Positions 11,117-22,700 are shown, numbered from the stretch's first letter. The stretch: DNA of 64,000 nt from Psettodes erumei (GCA_016785225.1 JAFBJZ010000652.1:1640001-1704000); one strand, 5' to 3'. The notes: generated from the sequence alone by a model not told the origin. Translations and numbers: made by a program.

Positions 11117-13910
11117 ATGGTTCAAGCCAAGACGTGGATCCTGACCAAGCACTTTGATGGCTTCCCTAGGGACAGCAACTTTGAGCTCAAGGTGGAGGAG
11201 CTTCCCAATCCTAAAGATGGGGGTATGGTCATTTTTTTCCGGCTCTAGTTGGTGGTCTACTGAGGTGGTTGTTTCATTTATCCTCACTTGTGTGACATAC
11301 ATGAAAAATGAGTCAGTGTTACGTGATGGAGACAGAGGAGGAAAACAATGTCGCTTTTCTGTTTTTGGTGCAGAGGTGCTTTTGGAGGCAGTGTTCCTCA
11401 GCGTCGACCCGTACATGAGGTGAGCAGAGAGGACAATCGTGCATCTGAAAAATGCAAGAAAATAAACTCTGACATTAGAGCAAAAAATGCATGTAAAATG
11501 TAAAGTAACAAAGTGTGTGTCTCACCAGGCCGTTCAGTAGAGTTCGCATGAAAGAAGGAGATGTGATGATTGGAACGCAAGTGGCTAAGTAAGGAACACA
11601 AACACACACACGCACAAACAGACGCACACACAGAAATGTCTTTTATCTGTCATGACGAACTGTGCATGCCGGATTTTTCCTGAAATGGGGCGAGGCCATC
11701 ACCTGCTATTAATTACTGCAGCCTTTGATTCTAGAGCGAAAGCAGATAAAGGAAATGTTGTTGGCAGAGCGTTCAGTCGCTCCATCTGGTTCTGCAGGAA
11801 TGTTTTTTTGTTCTTGAACACAACAAACGTCCCAAAGACCCTAAAAATAGTCTGTTTAAAACCCACATGTTGAACTCATCCACACACACATCACACATCC
11901 CTTTCTTCTCCTTCTGTTAATTTGTTTTTTTCTGTAGAGTGGTCCAAAGTAATAACCCAGCATTTCCCGTGGGAAGCCATGTTGTCGGCCGTTGCGGCTG
12001 GAGGACCCACACAATCAGCGACGGGACGGACCTCGTTCCCATCATGCCCGACTGGCCTCTGGACGTCTCGCTGTCGCTGGCTCTGGGCACCATCGGCATG
12101 CCGGGGTGAGACAGATGTTAAGCTGCCGGCGTGGCTGGAAATCGAATGCAGATGAGCTGCTGTATATCTGGCAGCCAGGAGTCAACGTTCAAATTGTTTT
12201 GTGATACACATTAAGCTGCAACTGACTGTCCCAGCTTTTCCAACAACCGGATGGTCATGAAGTCGTCTCCGCTGAGTCAGCAATAATAGCTAGTTCACTA
12301 AAAAAATGTGGATTATAATGTGAAAGTGAGAATACAGGATAGAGGATACAGGTGCGAACAGGCAGGAGGGTAAGAATCACTGTTTTGGAGAGCAAAGCAG
12401 ATAAGTGGTAGCTTGGGCGACTCCCATGTGCGAACTGTTACAGAAGAATACAGTCAGTCTCCCTTTGAGTAAATATCAGATAAGATTGCTAACTCTGAAA
12501 AACATTTTTGTCATTTTTCTGCTAATGTTTGATGTGGAAAAGGGAGAGTGTTGCTCCTCAGCTATTTGAAAGCTATTTTTCTTCATATGAGAACAGCTGA
12601 GGTTTGTCCTCCTTTGTGGAAAATAACCAGATAAGGTTCCAGATGTTTTGTCCTTCCCAGTTGACTGAAGTCACCTTATAGGAAGATAATCTTGCTATGG
12701 AAGCAATTACACAGAGTTTACACTACAAAGGTCGCACAGGTTCCTCTGGGGGAACTGAAGGAGAAATGTACCTCTGTGCTTATCAGCTGGATTTCACCCT
12801 CTCCAGACTCACAGCACTGTACGGGATCGAGGAGGTCTTGGGACTCCAGAAAGGCGAGACCCTGCTGGTAAATGCTGCTGCAGGGGCCGTGGGCTCCGTG
12901 GTGGGCCAGATTGCCAAGATCAAGGGCTGTAAGGTGGTGGGCTCAGCCGGGTCCGACGCCAAGGTGGCCTTCCTCAAAGAGCTGGGCTTCGACGAGGCCT
13001 TCAACTACAAGACTGTGGGTTCCCTGGAGGAGGCACTGAAGAAGGCTTCTCCAGAGGGATACGACTGCTTCTTTGAAAATGTAAGCAGCGGTGGTGATGT
13101 AGTTCCAAGCTGGAAAAAGTGTCTTGGATCACTTAGTATCACCTTTTTTTTCATTGGTCTGTGTTGATTCCAGGTGGGCGGCCCTTTTTCAACCGTTGCC
13201 CTGCAACAGATGAAGGACTTGGGGAGAATAGCTGTGTGTGGAAGCATCTCTGTGTACAATGACAGCACACCTCAGACAGGTGCGCACTTCCATGCTTCCA
13301 TTCTCTACGTCAATAGTCCTGCTAAGTTTACCCCTTAACTCGGTGCCTGCCTGTGTAAAGTGAACTGCTGCTACAATGGTGCATGAACACATTGTTCAAC
13401 CCTTTGCAATTTCACATGTAGTAAGTTTTGCTCACTAGATGGCGACATTGTGTTGCTGAAAAAATTTGATTTTGTTTTTCTTTGAACCTACTTAGAACTA
13501 CTGAAAGCTACTAATTACTTTTCAACCATCTGTTGCACCCTTAGGCCCCTTCCCACATCTGACCATGATCATGAAGCAGATCAAGATGGAGGGCTTCATG
13601 CAGACCAGGTGGCAGGACAAACACCCTGAATCCCTCAAGAGACTGATGGGGTGGCTGAAGGAGGTTAGTGACTGAAAACAAGACATAATCACGCTTGAAA
13701 TAATTCAAACAACTTCTGTGTGTCTTCAGCAAAGATTCGTCCCCATGTTATTATGATCTGCTGTCATCTTTGATCACCTCGTGTATGCTCCATCTGCAGG
13801 GCAAACTGCACAGCAGGGAGCACATGACGAAAGGCTTTGAAAACATGCCCGCCGCTTTTATGGGGATGCTGCAGGGAGACAACATCGGCAAGGCTATCGT
13901 CCAAGTGTGA
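11117..13910 (+). CDS. ptgr1: Prostaglandin reductase 1 (NADP-dependent leukotriene B4 12-hydroxydehydrogenase)
   Basis: Ptgr1 is a cytosolic NADPH-dependent enone reductase of the medium-chain dehydrogenase/reductase family. It reduces the 13,14 double bond of 15-keto prostaglandins and detoxifies lipid-derived alkenals, and it oxidises leukotriene B4. Eight coding exons join in phase: 11117-11222, 11374-11419, 11529-11588, 11938-12105, 12807-13080, 13174-13279, 13545-13663 and 13800-13910. The product is 329 residues, the same length as the human enzyme. It starts MVQAKTWILTKHFDGFP. The substrate-domain signature SVDPYMRPFSRVRMKEGD spans residues 46-63, and the glycine-rich nucleotide-binding loop AAAGAVGSVVGQ spans residues 150-161. 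It lacks the zinc ligands of alcohol dehydrogenases, as expected for this group. No frame damage is seen. The only sizeable intron (12106-12806) contains no other feature. Ptgr1 is a known oxidative-stress-inducible gene in mammals. Confidence 0.97.
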
Positions 13911-14075
13911 TGTGGAGCACAGGATCAACGGAGACATAAAAGTTGTACCGATAAATCTAATTACTGTATAATTCATACATGAAGGACTTAACACTAGGCA
14001 TGTACAACTAAACATATATTTTCATTTTAGTATGGTGATGTATGTGGCTTACTTGAAGGGTTTTGTAGTCACAAT

Positions 14076-14081
14076 AATAAA
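14076..14081 (+). other. ptgr1: Polyadenylation signal (AATAAA) of ptgr1
   Basis: An AATAAA hexamer lies 165 bases after the ptgr1 stop codon and is the first good candidate downstream. Confidence 0.75.
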
Positions 14082-15357
14082 ACATTAAAAGCTGAAAAAA
14101 TCATCCTAAATTGTGAAACAGTGATGATTTACATGTGGTTGAATCTTTCTGCTAAATTTGGTGGGTTTTCATTCATACAAATCTGGTGTTAATTTATGCA
14201 TGACCTGCATTTAAGGCTGGGGGGTATTGAAAATGTGCTCATTTAAAATTTAAAATCAGTGGAGTCTAGATAAAAGAGCAGGCGCTGCCGAGTGGAGCTT
14301 TTTTTTTTCCCCTCTATGCTTAAATTGGATGCTGTTAGTCTGCTGTGGCCAGGTTTGCCCACATTAGTACGAGTGGAGCTTTTTTTTTTTCCCTCTATGC
14401 TTAAATTGGATGCTGTTAGTCTGCTGTGGCCAGGTTTGCCCACATTAGTACGAGTGTGTGATAATTCTGTCTATTATATACTACTGATTCCTGTCGGCCA
14501 ATCCCACAACAACAATTAGCTGTAATAACACTCTGGGGTATGGATATGAATGACCAACTGACCAAAATATGGTTATTATGTTGCTGGGGAAAAAATAATT
14601 ACACCAAATGAAGAAATACATAGCCTGCCTTTTTGATTTACTTTATATTCATTTATTAGTTTATATAATTTTAGGTATTTACCCATTTTACCGATTTTAT
14701 AGTTACTAGAACTTTAAATGTATATGAGTAAAAAGTACAATATTTACCTCTTAAATGCAGTGGAGTAAAGTACTCTCAAACAATACTTTAGAACAGTATA
14801 TGAGTAAATAAACCCAACCCACCATGACAGGGATGCAAATATTTACGTTTCTATACCAAAGCGGGGAAGATGGCGGGGCGTCGCGGTAGTGCAGCGAAAT
14901 TGATCTGCGCTGAGCCAGTCGTTTACGGTAAACCAAGAATTTGTCAAGTCATTGTGACTGGAATTACTGTTGAACCTCTTTACCTGTATTTACCGATCCT
15001 TAGCAGATGGATTTGATGGATAATAACATGTACATTAGCATTATACCAATCGTTACTACATATAGTAATGTAATTGCCCATAGAATTAGCAGTTATAGCA
15101 AATTTGTTTATGGAGAAACTTAGAAGCAGGTGAAGGTAGAAACTGTTACGCTATTATCCAACATCTAGTTCGGATGATGAATTAAAAAGAGCAATGCCCG
15201 ACAGCACTGAACCATCCATGTGTAATAAGGAAAACGTTCATAAGAAGCGTATTTTAAAAGCCCTCTCTCGATTTCGTGAACTTATCCAACAATGACAGGC
15301 TTTTATTTTCACAGTACTGTGTAGTAACTTCCGCTGTTGCACTGCGGTTGCGCAGCT
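14082..15357. other. Intergenic region between ptgr1 and txn
   Basis: This is mostly AT-rich non-coding sequence. It contains an 81-base tandem duplication (14289-14456) and, near 14860-14945, a short GC-rich block with an ATG in good context followed by a donor-like GTAAAC. No other gene is recognised. Confidence 0.6.
14289..14456. repeat. Tandem duplication, 81-base unit
   Basis: Two almost identical 81-base copies, starting at 14289 and 14370, are followed by the first few bases of a third. The copies differ mainly in the length of a T run. Near-identity implies a recent duplication or an assembly artefact. The long open frames across it on both strands only reflect the repeat. Confidence 0.95.
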
Positions 15358-15366
15358 TGACGCAGC
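15358..15366 (+). promoter_or_regulatory. txn: Antioxidant response element match in the txn promoter
   Basis: The nine bases TGACGCAGC fit the NRF2/small-MAF consensus TGACnnnGC exactly, 94 bases upstream of the txn start codon within the CpG-rich promoter. Thioredoxin is an established NRF2 target in mammals. That this copy is functional is inference; nine-base matches with three free positions also occur by chance. Confidence 0.45.
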
Positions 15367-15459
15367 CGCGGACATAGCGCGTGTCTTCTGATAAAAAAGG
15401 GCATTCCCGGTCTTACCCGCCTGTTGTCCGCCCGGAGACACGTCCATACATCGCTCATC

Positions 15460-17436
15460 ATGGTTCGCGAAGTGGAAAGTTCGGTAAGTTTGGATTTGTT
15501 CCTTTCTCCATTCTTTATCGATGAAGATCCGCCATTGTAAGACGTTAGTGGCTGTTTTGTCGGTCGATGCTGCTCCATCGTCCGGCGGGCCAACCCCGCG
15601 CCTGTTCCTCTCTCGTTTCCCATGATCCACTGTCAGAGGGTCGGGGTTGCTGTCATCAATTCGATAAAAAAAAAAAATTAAATAAATCCGTTTATGACTG
15701 AGTTATTCGGCGTGAATAACGTTGATTGACGACGCTGAAGTTAACGTGCAATTTGCGGGTTTCATAAATGTTGGAGCTGCGTTTTTAACACTATCCCGCT
15801 AATCCAGTTCACTTTCGACCGGTCGGAACTATAGTGCTTTTGCCGACCAGATCCAGATTGGGTCTGCTATGTTCGTGCAAAGAAGAAAAGTAAGGTTTCA
15901 TAAAGGTGTAACTGTGTTTTAAACATTTTAAAATGTGTAAACAAAGTCCAGAATTGACGTTTCGTTTTTTTAATATACCGGTTGTTGTCTGGACGGAGAA
16001 AGGTTTTTTTTCCCAAAATAAAATGAATGTGTCCCAATCTCGTAGCAACGTTAAAACAGCGCAGAGGCTTTAGCCATTTTTTCCCGACGCCCCAAAATGC
16101 ATCGCTGTTAACTCTCTCCGTTTCATGCGGATCGGGGAGCTAACTTCGCCTCCTAGCCGCCACCATGCGTGCGGTCCGACCGGAGACTTTTCACCATCGT
16201 GTCACCGGGTGGATTCGCCACCACTACGTTTACTACTACGCCGGAAACGCCCGATGACCCGCCTCGTTTAAACCTCGTGGAAACGACACCGCACTATGTC
16301 GACGTCAGGTCGGTAATGACCCGAAGCCGCGTTGTTTGCTGGCGCGGGTCACGGATGTTAGCGACACGGCTAACGCAGCTACATGAGCCTGGATAGCGGC
16401 TCGTCCACCGCAGGCCCTCCCCCGAATACCGAGTGTCTGTGGATGGGGCGCGTCCCAAACTTAATTTAAGCACACTCGTTGAACATTAGCCTTTGGCATT
16501 TTCAAGTGTTCATTTACAATTTCCTTTTTGTGAGGGGAAGCTTCACTTTCTTTATTTTATATAAAGCTGCGTGCGTGTGTATGAATGTATTTAAAATGAA
16601 GGGAATTTCCGGGTTAAATTTGCAGTCACTCATCACAGGATAGCTGCAGCCAGCCATCACTAACACAAACTGTAGTTTTTATTGTTTTGCAGTGTGATTA
16701 ACAAACATGTTATGATCTGCTCCTGTCTTCTGTAGGAGGAGTTCCATGCCATCCTGAAGGAAGCCGGGGACAAGCTGGTGGTGGTGGACTTCTCAGCCAC
16801 ATGGTGTGGCCCCTGTAAATTAATCAGCCCATTTTTCGAAGTAAGTGGATGCATGAAACGCAGCTCAATGGGGTTTGAAATTGTCTGGTGACAAGGAGCT
16901 CCTGTTTGCAAAGTTAGATCGTGTTCACGTGGCTTCGTTTTGCATTTTGTAAATGATTAATCTCGGTTCAGTGGAGGAAAAACACTGGATTATGTGTCTG
17001 TACAATGAGGGAAATGACATTAAGAGGGAACCTTCAACAGAAGATGGGAACAAAAATCTCTTTTTTTGTACAAGAATCACTTTAAGTCAAAATGATTGTT
17101 TTTCCAGACTTTTACAGGTCTCTGGATATGACAGATTTACTGTAATTTGAAGTCATCCACATGTTGCGCCTTTGTTTTTAGAGGAACCCTTTCCTGAGGG
17201 ACACTGTTGCTCAGGCAACCCTGCGTCAAGCCGGTCCCACTTAAAATCTGAGACGCTTGACTCAGTGGAAACTTACTGCAATGGCTGCACATACCTTTTT
17301 AAAATAAACACGTAACAGAACCAATAATTTCACAGGAGTTCTATTAATGCTCGCCGATCCACTGTTTTACAGGAGCTGTCACAAAAGCCTGAGAACAAGA
17401 ACGTGATCTTCCTGAAGGTGGACGTGGACGAGGCTG

Positions 17437-17475
<39 letters not shown>

Positions 17476-18123
17476 GTTAGAAATGAGAACAAACTGCCCT
17501 CTGGGATTGTTTCTGGATTAAAATGCGGAGCATGAGAACGTAAATGAACGAGCAGCAGAGTCAAACATCTAACCACACGTGGTAACCCTCTGACACACAT
17601 TGTGACTGGATACTTCAACTTTGATTGATTGGGTTTATCTGCCTGTTATTTACTCAATCATCTTGTCTTCACAGTATTGTCTCACACAGAGAAAAAAAAA
17701 AGCAAACTGGCGAAACCCATTTTCATACATCAGCACGTTTCAGGCCTTCTGTGTGTTTAAGAGTCGCTGATCAATCAAATCCCTGCGCTGAAAAGAGGGC
17801 TGTTGTTTACATTGTGCGACTGACGCTGTGCTTAACGTGGTTCCCCTTTGCTCTTTTCAGGACTTGAGTATGTCCTGCAAGATAAGCTGCATGCCAACAT
17901 TCCACTTTTATAAGAAAGAACAGTTGGTAAGTCTATCACATGTCACAAGCAACAGGTTTGTTTGCGTCTGGATGAGAAGGTGCTGCAGAGTCTGTTTTTG
18001 TGTCGCTACATGATGTTTGTTTGCTTTGTCGTTAACGCTGCTTCTTCTCATGCGTTTCAGGTGCACGAGTTCTCTGGTGCCAACAAAGAGAAGCTGGTGG
18101 AAAAACTGGCAGAATTACAATAA
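15460..18123 (+). CDS. txn: Thioredoxin, cytosolic type
   Basis: Txn reduces protein disulfides using electrons from NADPH through thioredoxin reductase, and supplies peroxiredoxins and ribonucleotide reductase. Five exons join in phase: 15460-15483, 16736-16840, 17373-17438, 17861-17926 and 18061-18123. The product is 107 residues (human 105), with no signal or transit peptide. The active site WCGPC is at residues 31-35, preceded by DFSAT, with Asp26 in the usual buried position. The cis-proline motif MPTF is at residues 76-79. Cys71 and Cys75 align with human Cys69 and Cys73; human Cys62 is replaced by Ala64. The donor of exon 3 opens directly into a long (GT)n run. Intron 1 (15484-16735) is CpG-rich in places, especially 16050-16450, and may hold an alternative promoter, but I see no coding exon in it. 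Confidence 0.97.
17439..17474 (+). repeat. (GT)n microsatellite starting at the txn exon 3 donor
   Basis: Eighteen GT units begin at the first base of txn intron 3, so the splice donor itself is the first unit of the repeat. Confidence 0.95.
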
Positions 18124-18142
18124 CATGTCCCACGACCCATCC

Positions 18143-18145
<3 letters not shown>

Positions 18146-18181
<36 letters not shown>
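18146..18181. repeat. (CA)n microsatellite in the txn 3' UTR
   Basis: About 18 CA units start 22 bases after the txn stop codon, inside the predicted 3' UTR. Confidence 0.95.
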
Positions 18182-18183
<2 letters not shown>

Positions 18184-18446
18184 CTCGTCGTGTATACACA
18201 CAGAAGCCGCTGCTACCCTCTGTCAACGCTTCAGAAGTTCCACTTTTCGTACAGTAGCTCTCCTCCTCCACTCTGCCAGTAATTTATTCCACTCGTCGCG
18301 TGTCGCTTACGTCGTCCTGTCAGCCGACGACAACGGGCTCAAATTCAACTGAAACTTGACACCGTGACCGCTTTTTAAATTTTCTATGAAGAATTGGCTT
18401 TTCCCCTGAACTTTTCTTTGTATGTTGTGTTGAACATGGTGGATTT

Positions 18447-18452
18447 AATAAA
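18447..18452 (+). other. txn: Polyadenylation signal (AATAAA) of txn
   Basis: AATAAA lies about 325 bases after the txn stop. A second AATAAA near 18533 could serve as an alternative site, which would bring the txn and svep1 3' ends very close together. Confidence 0.75.
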
Positions 18453-18658
18453 TGAAGAGTTACAGAAACTGTGTCTGTCTCATTTCAGTGCACGAGGGGG
18501 CTCACAGGAGCATGTTGTGGTGTTTTATGCTTTAATAAAAATGTGAGAATAGTTTACACATATACACCGGACAATCGCACCAATCGTTTTTACACATCGT
18601 ACAAGTATATAGCAGCATACGTTTAATACTGTTGAGTCTCTATATGAAAAAATACAGC

Positions 18659-18664
18659 TTTATT
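18659..18664 (-). other. svep1: Polyadenylation signal (AATAAA) of svep1
   Basis: On the minus strand AATAAA lies about 120 bases past the svep1 stop codon. Cleavage near 18640 would leave about 190 bases between the svep1 and txn 3' ends. Confidence 0.65.
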
Positions 18665-18781
18665 TTACAAAATGGTTCTTGCTTTGCCTTTTTTTTGCAG
18701 AGATGAGAATGAATGGAAGTGTGTCACTTAACTATACAAGAGTTCCCTTCATGAGACGCTTGACGTGGAACTGAGAGGAAA

Positions 18782-19686
18782 CTAGAAGTGATAGTATCCT
18801 GATCTCCTTTTCCTGCAACCACAAAGAAGAAATGATTTAGTTTTCAACAGTAAATCAAAGACGTGTGTGTTCAGAATTCATATTAATCCAACTTCTTATG
18901 TTGTCTCCTCTACGGAGCGTCAGTGTTAGATTTTCCTACACAATATCTCGCACATGTTACTGTGATCACAGTTTGGTGAAGTCCCAGGACGAGAGCGACA
19001 GAACGCCTCGTCCTCCGTGTCAGACGTGTCACACTCACTTTTATTTCTGCACGTACTTTACGGTCTTTATGAGTAATCAGCAATCTTTTTTTTATTGCTC
19101 TGACTCGACACACCTTGACCCTGAGGTAGGCGGCTTCAAATCCTGGGGAAGGAGTTTTTGTGCCACGGTTTCCAGTTCCACAAACACAACCTGCGATGCC
19201 CTGCAGGCCTGATCCCTCACACTCTGCTGGACACCCCCCAGGTCATGAGTTCAAGCGAGGACCCGGGACGCGTCATCTGTTTCATTTCCTTTCATTTTTA
19301 CGCTGTGAGTAACGGCTCAGTCTGACGTTTATTCACAGCTGTGTTGGTGTTCGGCCTGACAGAGCGTCTGCTGGGGATTTTTCATGCAAGAATTTTCCGC
19401 TCACCTCCGCTGAATTGTTGAACTAAGAGGCAGCTTCTGCACTTTCATCAATGCATTCCCCACAAATTGTAATATTCATTTTATAAAGGTGAACATTTTT
19501 ATACTACAGGCAAGTAAATTGAATATATTTATGTGCACATATAGCTCCAGTCCATTTGTGGCGGTCAGTGTTTCAGTGTCACCTGGAGCAGTCGTGTCCG
19601 CTCCACCCCGAGCTGCAGTGACATCTGTTCGGCCTGATGCATCTGCCCCCGTTCAGACACGGCGATGAACACACAGCTATGGAGGA

Positions 19687-19738
<52 letters not shown>

Positions 19739-22700
19739 TGAGTTCAAAAGATAATGAGGATAAGAGGAAATGTGCTCTTATTTATGACCATAGTTGTACT
19801 GGTGTCACCTCAGTGATGTTAAACTGATGTTATGATTTTACATTAAGTATATATATATATATAATTTGAAGAGGACGAGGGGAAACGCTTTGACGTCACG
19901 ACCCCGGTGAGTCGGGGACGTCAGGACATGAAGGGAATCCTGTCAGGTGGGGGCCGATGCTCCACACGCACACCCCCATCACACGTCACCGAGCCATTAG
20001 CGCACACAGCAGGTGTTCGCTCGCAACATGCACACGCACACATCACACGCACACGCACACGCACACGCACACTCACACTCACACTCACCGCTGTGACAGC
20101 GCGTGCCCGTCCATCCAATGGGACACTCGCACTGGTAGGGTGCCACGCAGCGGCCTCCGTTCAGGCAGGGCAGGATGCAGATCGCTGTTATTGACAAAGG
20201 GTGGGGGGGGTGGTGATTGGAAACAGGGAGTCAGCTGAGGTTATCGATCGCACCTCAGAGAAACTTGAAACTGGCTTGTGACCACGGCCTTGAGAAGACA
20301 AACTGATCCGGATCAAGTGTCTGAGCAAAGAGAACGGTCTCAAGAACAGGGTAGACGAATGGAAGAATGAAACGAGTCGGTTTCTCGGCTCTGGTATCTC
20401 CGACCCCCTTTGTTCACCGCTGTCTGCTGAAACCTGCTCAGCAACATTGTCTGCGTTTGTGACATAAAACATTTGTTCTGGGTGTTAACTTCCACTTAAA
20501 TAAAAAAATACGTACGCTCCTCGCAGAGACGACCCATCCAGCCCTCGGGACAGGAGCAAACGTTGGGCCGCTGACACACACCTCCGTTCTGACACTGCAG
20601 CCAGCACACAGCTGAGAGAGACACAAACAGACGCACACATGTCAGATTAACACAGGAGGAGTGCTGCCTGAAACACACACGCAGCTTCCACTCTTTGTTG
20701 ACATTAACCGGTGGTTACACACAGCGGACATGTTGGATTTACCAGCTGGTTTCTGCTCCACAACATCCGGTGCAGCTGTCGCCCATGCAACCTCATGCAC
20801 AACAACAAAGGCAGCATTCACACACTGCAGGTTGAATTCCTCCATCCAAATTCATCAACAGACGCCCCCCACCCCCACCCCACCCCCCCACCCCACCCTG
20901 AGTGAGTGAGTGAGTACTTGTGTAGAAACCCTAGCAGCTGTTCAGGAAAGGCGAGTCTGGATCCAGCCCTTGTTTTCATGTGCAAAACATGTTGTGCTTG
21001 TTTCTCTGTAAACACATTCAAATGAAGAACGTATTCATTCGTAGTCAGAACGTATGTGTCTGTCCAATCACTCGCTCCGAGACACAACTGTGCCTGAACT
21101 GCGACGTGCTCGTCAGATTGCTCCTAACGGGCGGTGTGACAGCGTGGACGCTCGCTGTGACGGGGCTGGATCCAGGCTCCAGGAAGCGCAGGTGGTGGGA
21201 GCGCAGAGAAAGAGGCAGCGGTGGCAGCGGTGGCAGCGCAGCAGGAGGGAGGAGGTTCAGTGCTGAACAAAGTCCCGGAGAGGAGCTGAGGAGCTGAGGA
21301 GCGGAGGAGCGGAGGAGCGGAGGAGCGGAGGCGAACCGTGCTGGGGGGGGGGGTCCCCTCAGAGTTCTCTCTAACCTCTGCATGTGGGAGGCGGCGTCCA
21401 GGTGCCGTTCTCCAGGCACCTGCTCCTTCCGACGCCCTCCATGGCGTAGCCGCCAAAACACGAGTACGCCGCCACGTCCCCGAACTGGAACACCGCCCCC
21501 CGCACCACCCCATTGGCCACATGGAGTGGGGGGCCACAGGACACCCCTGCACAACAGCCCAGAGGGAACGACCCGCGGGTTACTCACTAAACTGCTGGGT
21601 GTCTTGAGGTGCTGCTGCCGTCTGGACCGTCACTTTGTTCTGACACGCACAACATCTTTGACTATGTCAACTCAACAGCTGAAAACATTTGAGAGGCAGC
21701 TAAGCCTGCAGGGAGTGGACAAAATAAAAGAGACACCTTACAATGCTGGACAGTAGCAGCTAATTCAGTGTCATGGTCGGGATCTTTCAGCTCGTCTTTG
21801 AGTTCTCTTTCCTCTAAACGTTTCCTCCTTGACGTGTCGACACTGGGTCTTTCTTTCGTAGCACATTACAAGATTTTCAAGTGTTTGCCACTCACGCATC
21901 AACGATTTAGGAAGCAACTTTCCAGCACGACACTTCAAGGCTTTGCAACAAAACAACGAGCGTATAAATGGCCATTTTGTGCAGAACTCCCGGACTGTAC
22001 TGTAGGTTTCTCTGTTATTTTGTCGACTCCCCGTACATGCTCACACAAAACACAAAACAGTGCACTTTAGAGAGAGATGTGTGTTGATGATAGGAAATCA
22101 AGTGTGTTTTTTTTCCGCAGCCCTCATTTCCTCAGCAGATGGGGATTTTTCATGCAAAATATCCCCAGTGTGTGTCATGTAGTTGAGCTGTGTGGCTGGA
22201 CTTAAACGCCACACATACACACAGGAGAACACACTCACATGCACAAACAAACAACGAGCCATAGCAACATAAGCACCATTGTGTTGCACATTCAGGACAA
22301 CTGCGCTCCAGTAAGATCAGAGGACTGTGTGACAAAGGTTGCCATAGGAGCTGCAGAGGTGCCTGTAATTAGTGCGGCAGCGTGCAGGACACCGACACCG
22401 ACGCCGTTTGATGCAGCCTCGTTTGTCTGTCGATGAAAGCCGAGCGAGCGACAGAAGACAACAACAGAGAGAGGGAGAGAAGGCACGCCAGCTACCAACA
22501 GGCAGGGTGAAGCCGTCGGCCGTGAGACACGAGAGCAGAGGAGCGTGCTGACGTCACAGCGGGAAACGAGTTACACCTTCCTGACTCACTTTCACACACA
22601 GAGCTGACGGCGCTCCAGGTCTGGTCCGGCCCGCAGGTGATGGTGCCGCTGCCCTTCACCTGCTGGCCTTTGGGGCAGGTGACGCGCACCGACTGACCGA

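Larger units (their letters stand above)
18782..20611 (-). other. svep1: svep1 exons: EGF8-10 and short basic C-terminal exon
   Basis: Exons 20516-20611, 20089-20184 and 19583-19676 each encode one compact EGF module (CQNGGVCQRPNVCSCPEGW, CLNGGRCVAPYQCECPIGW, CLNGGRCIRPNRCHCSSGW). The last coding exon, 18782-18812, is only 31 bases and encodes KRRSGYYHF then TAG; human polydom ends KRRTGF. Reading straight through the exon 47 donor would give a stop one codon later, so unspliced transcripts would lose only this basic tail. Confidence 0.93.

Noticed and set aside
12697..12806. ATG-led frame running into ptgr1 exon 6 as an alternative ptgr1 start
   Set aside because: The stretch before 12807 does not match the family, while the spliced model gives exactly the expected 329 residues.
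14243..14519. Repetitive 66- and 75-codon frames with an internally repeated peptide
   Set aside because: The repeats come from the 81-base tandem duplication, which is a multiple of three. There is no sign of selection or splicing.
16169..16396. 75-codon frame in txn intron 1
   Set aside because: It follows a CpG-rich patch but has no partner exon and no similarity to a known protein. It is kept only as a note on a possible alternative promoter.
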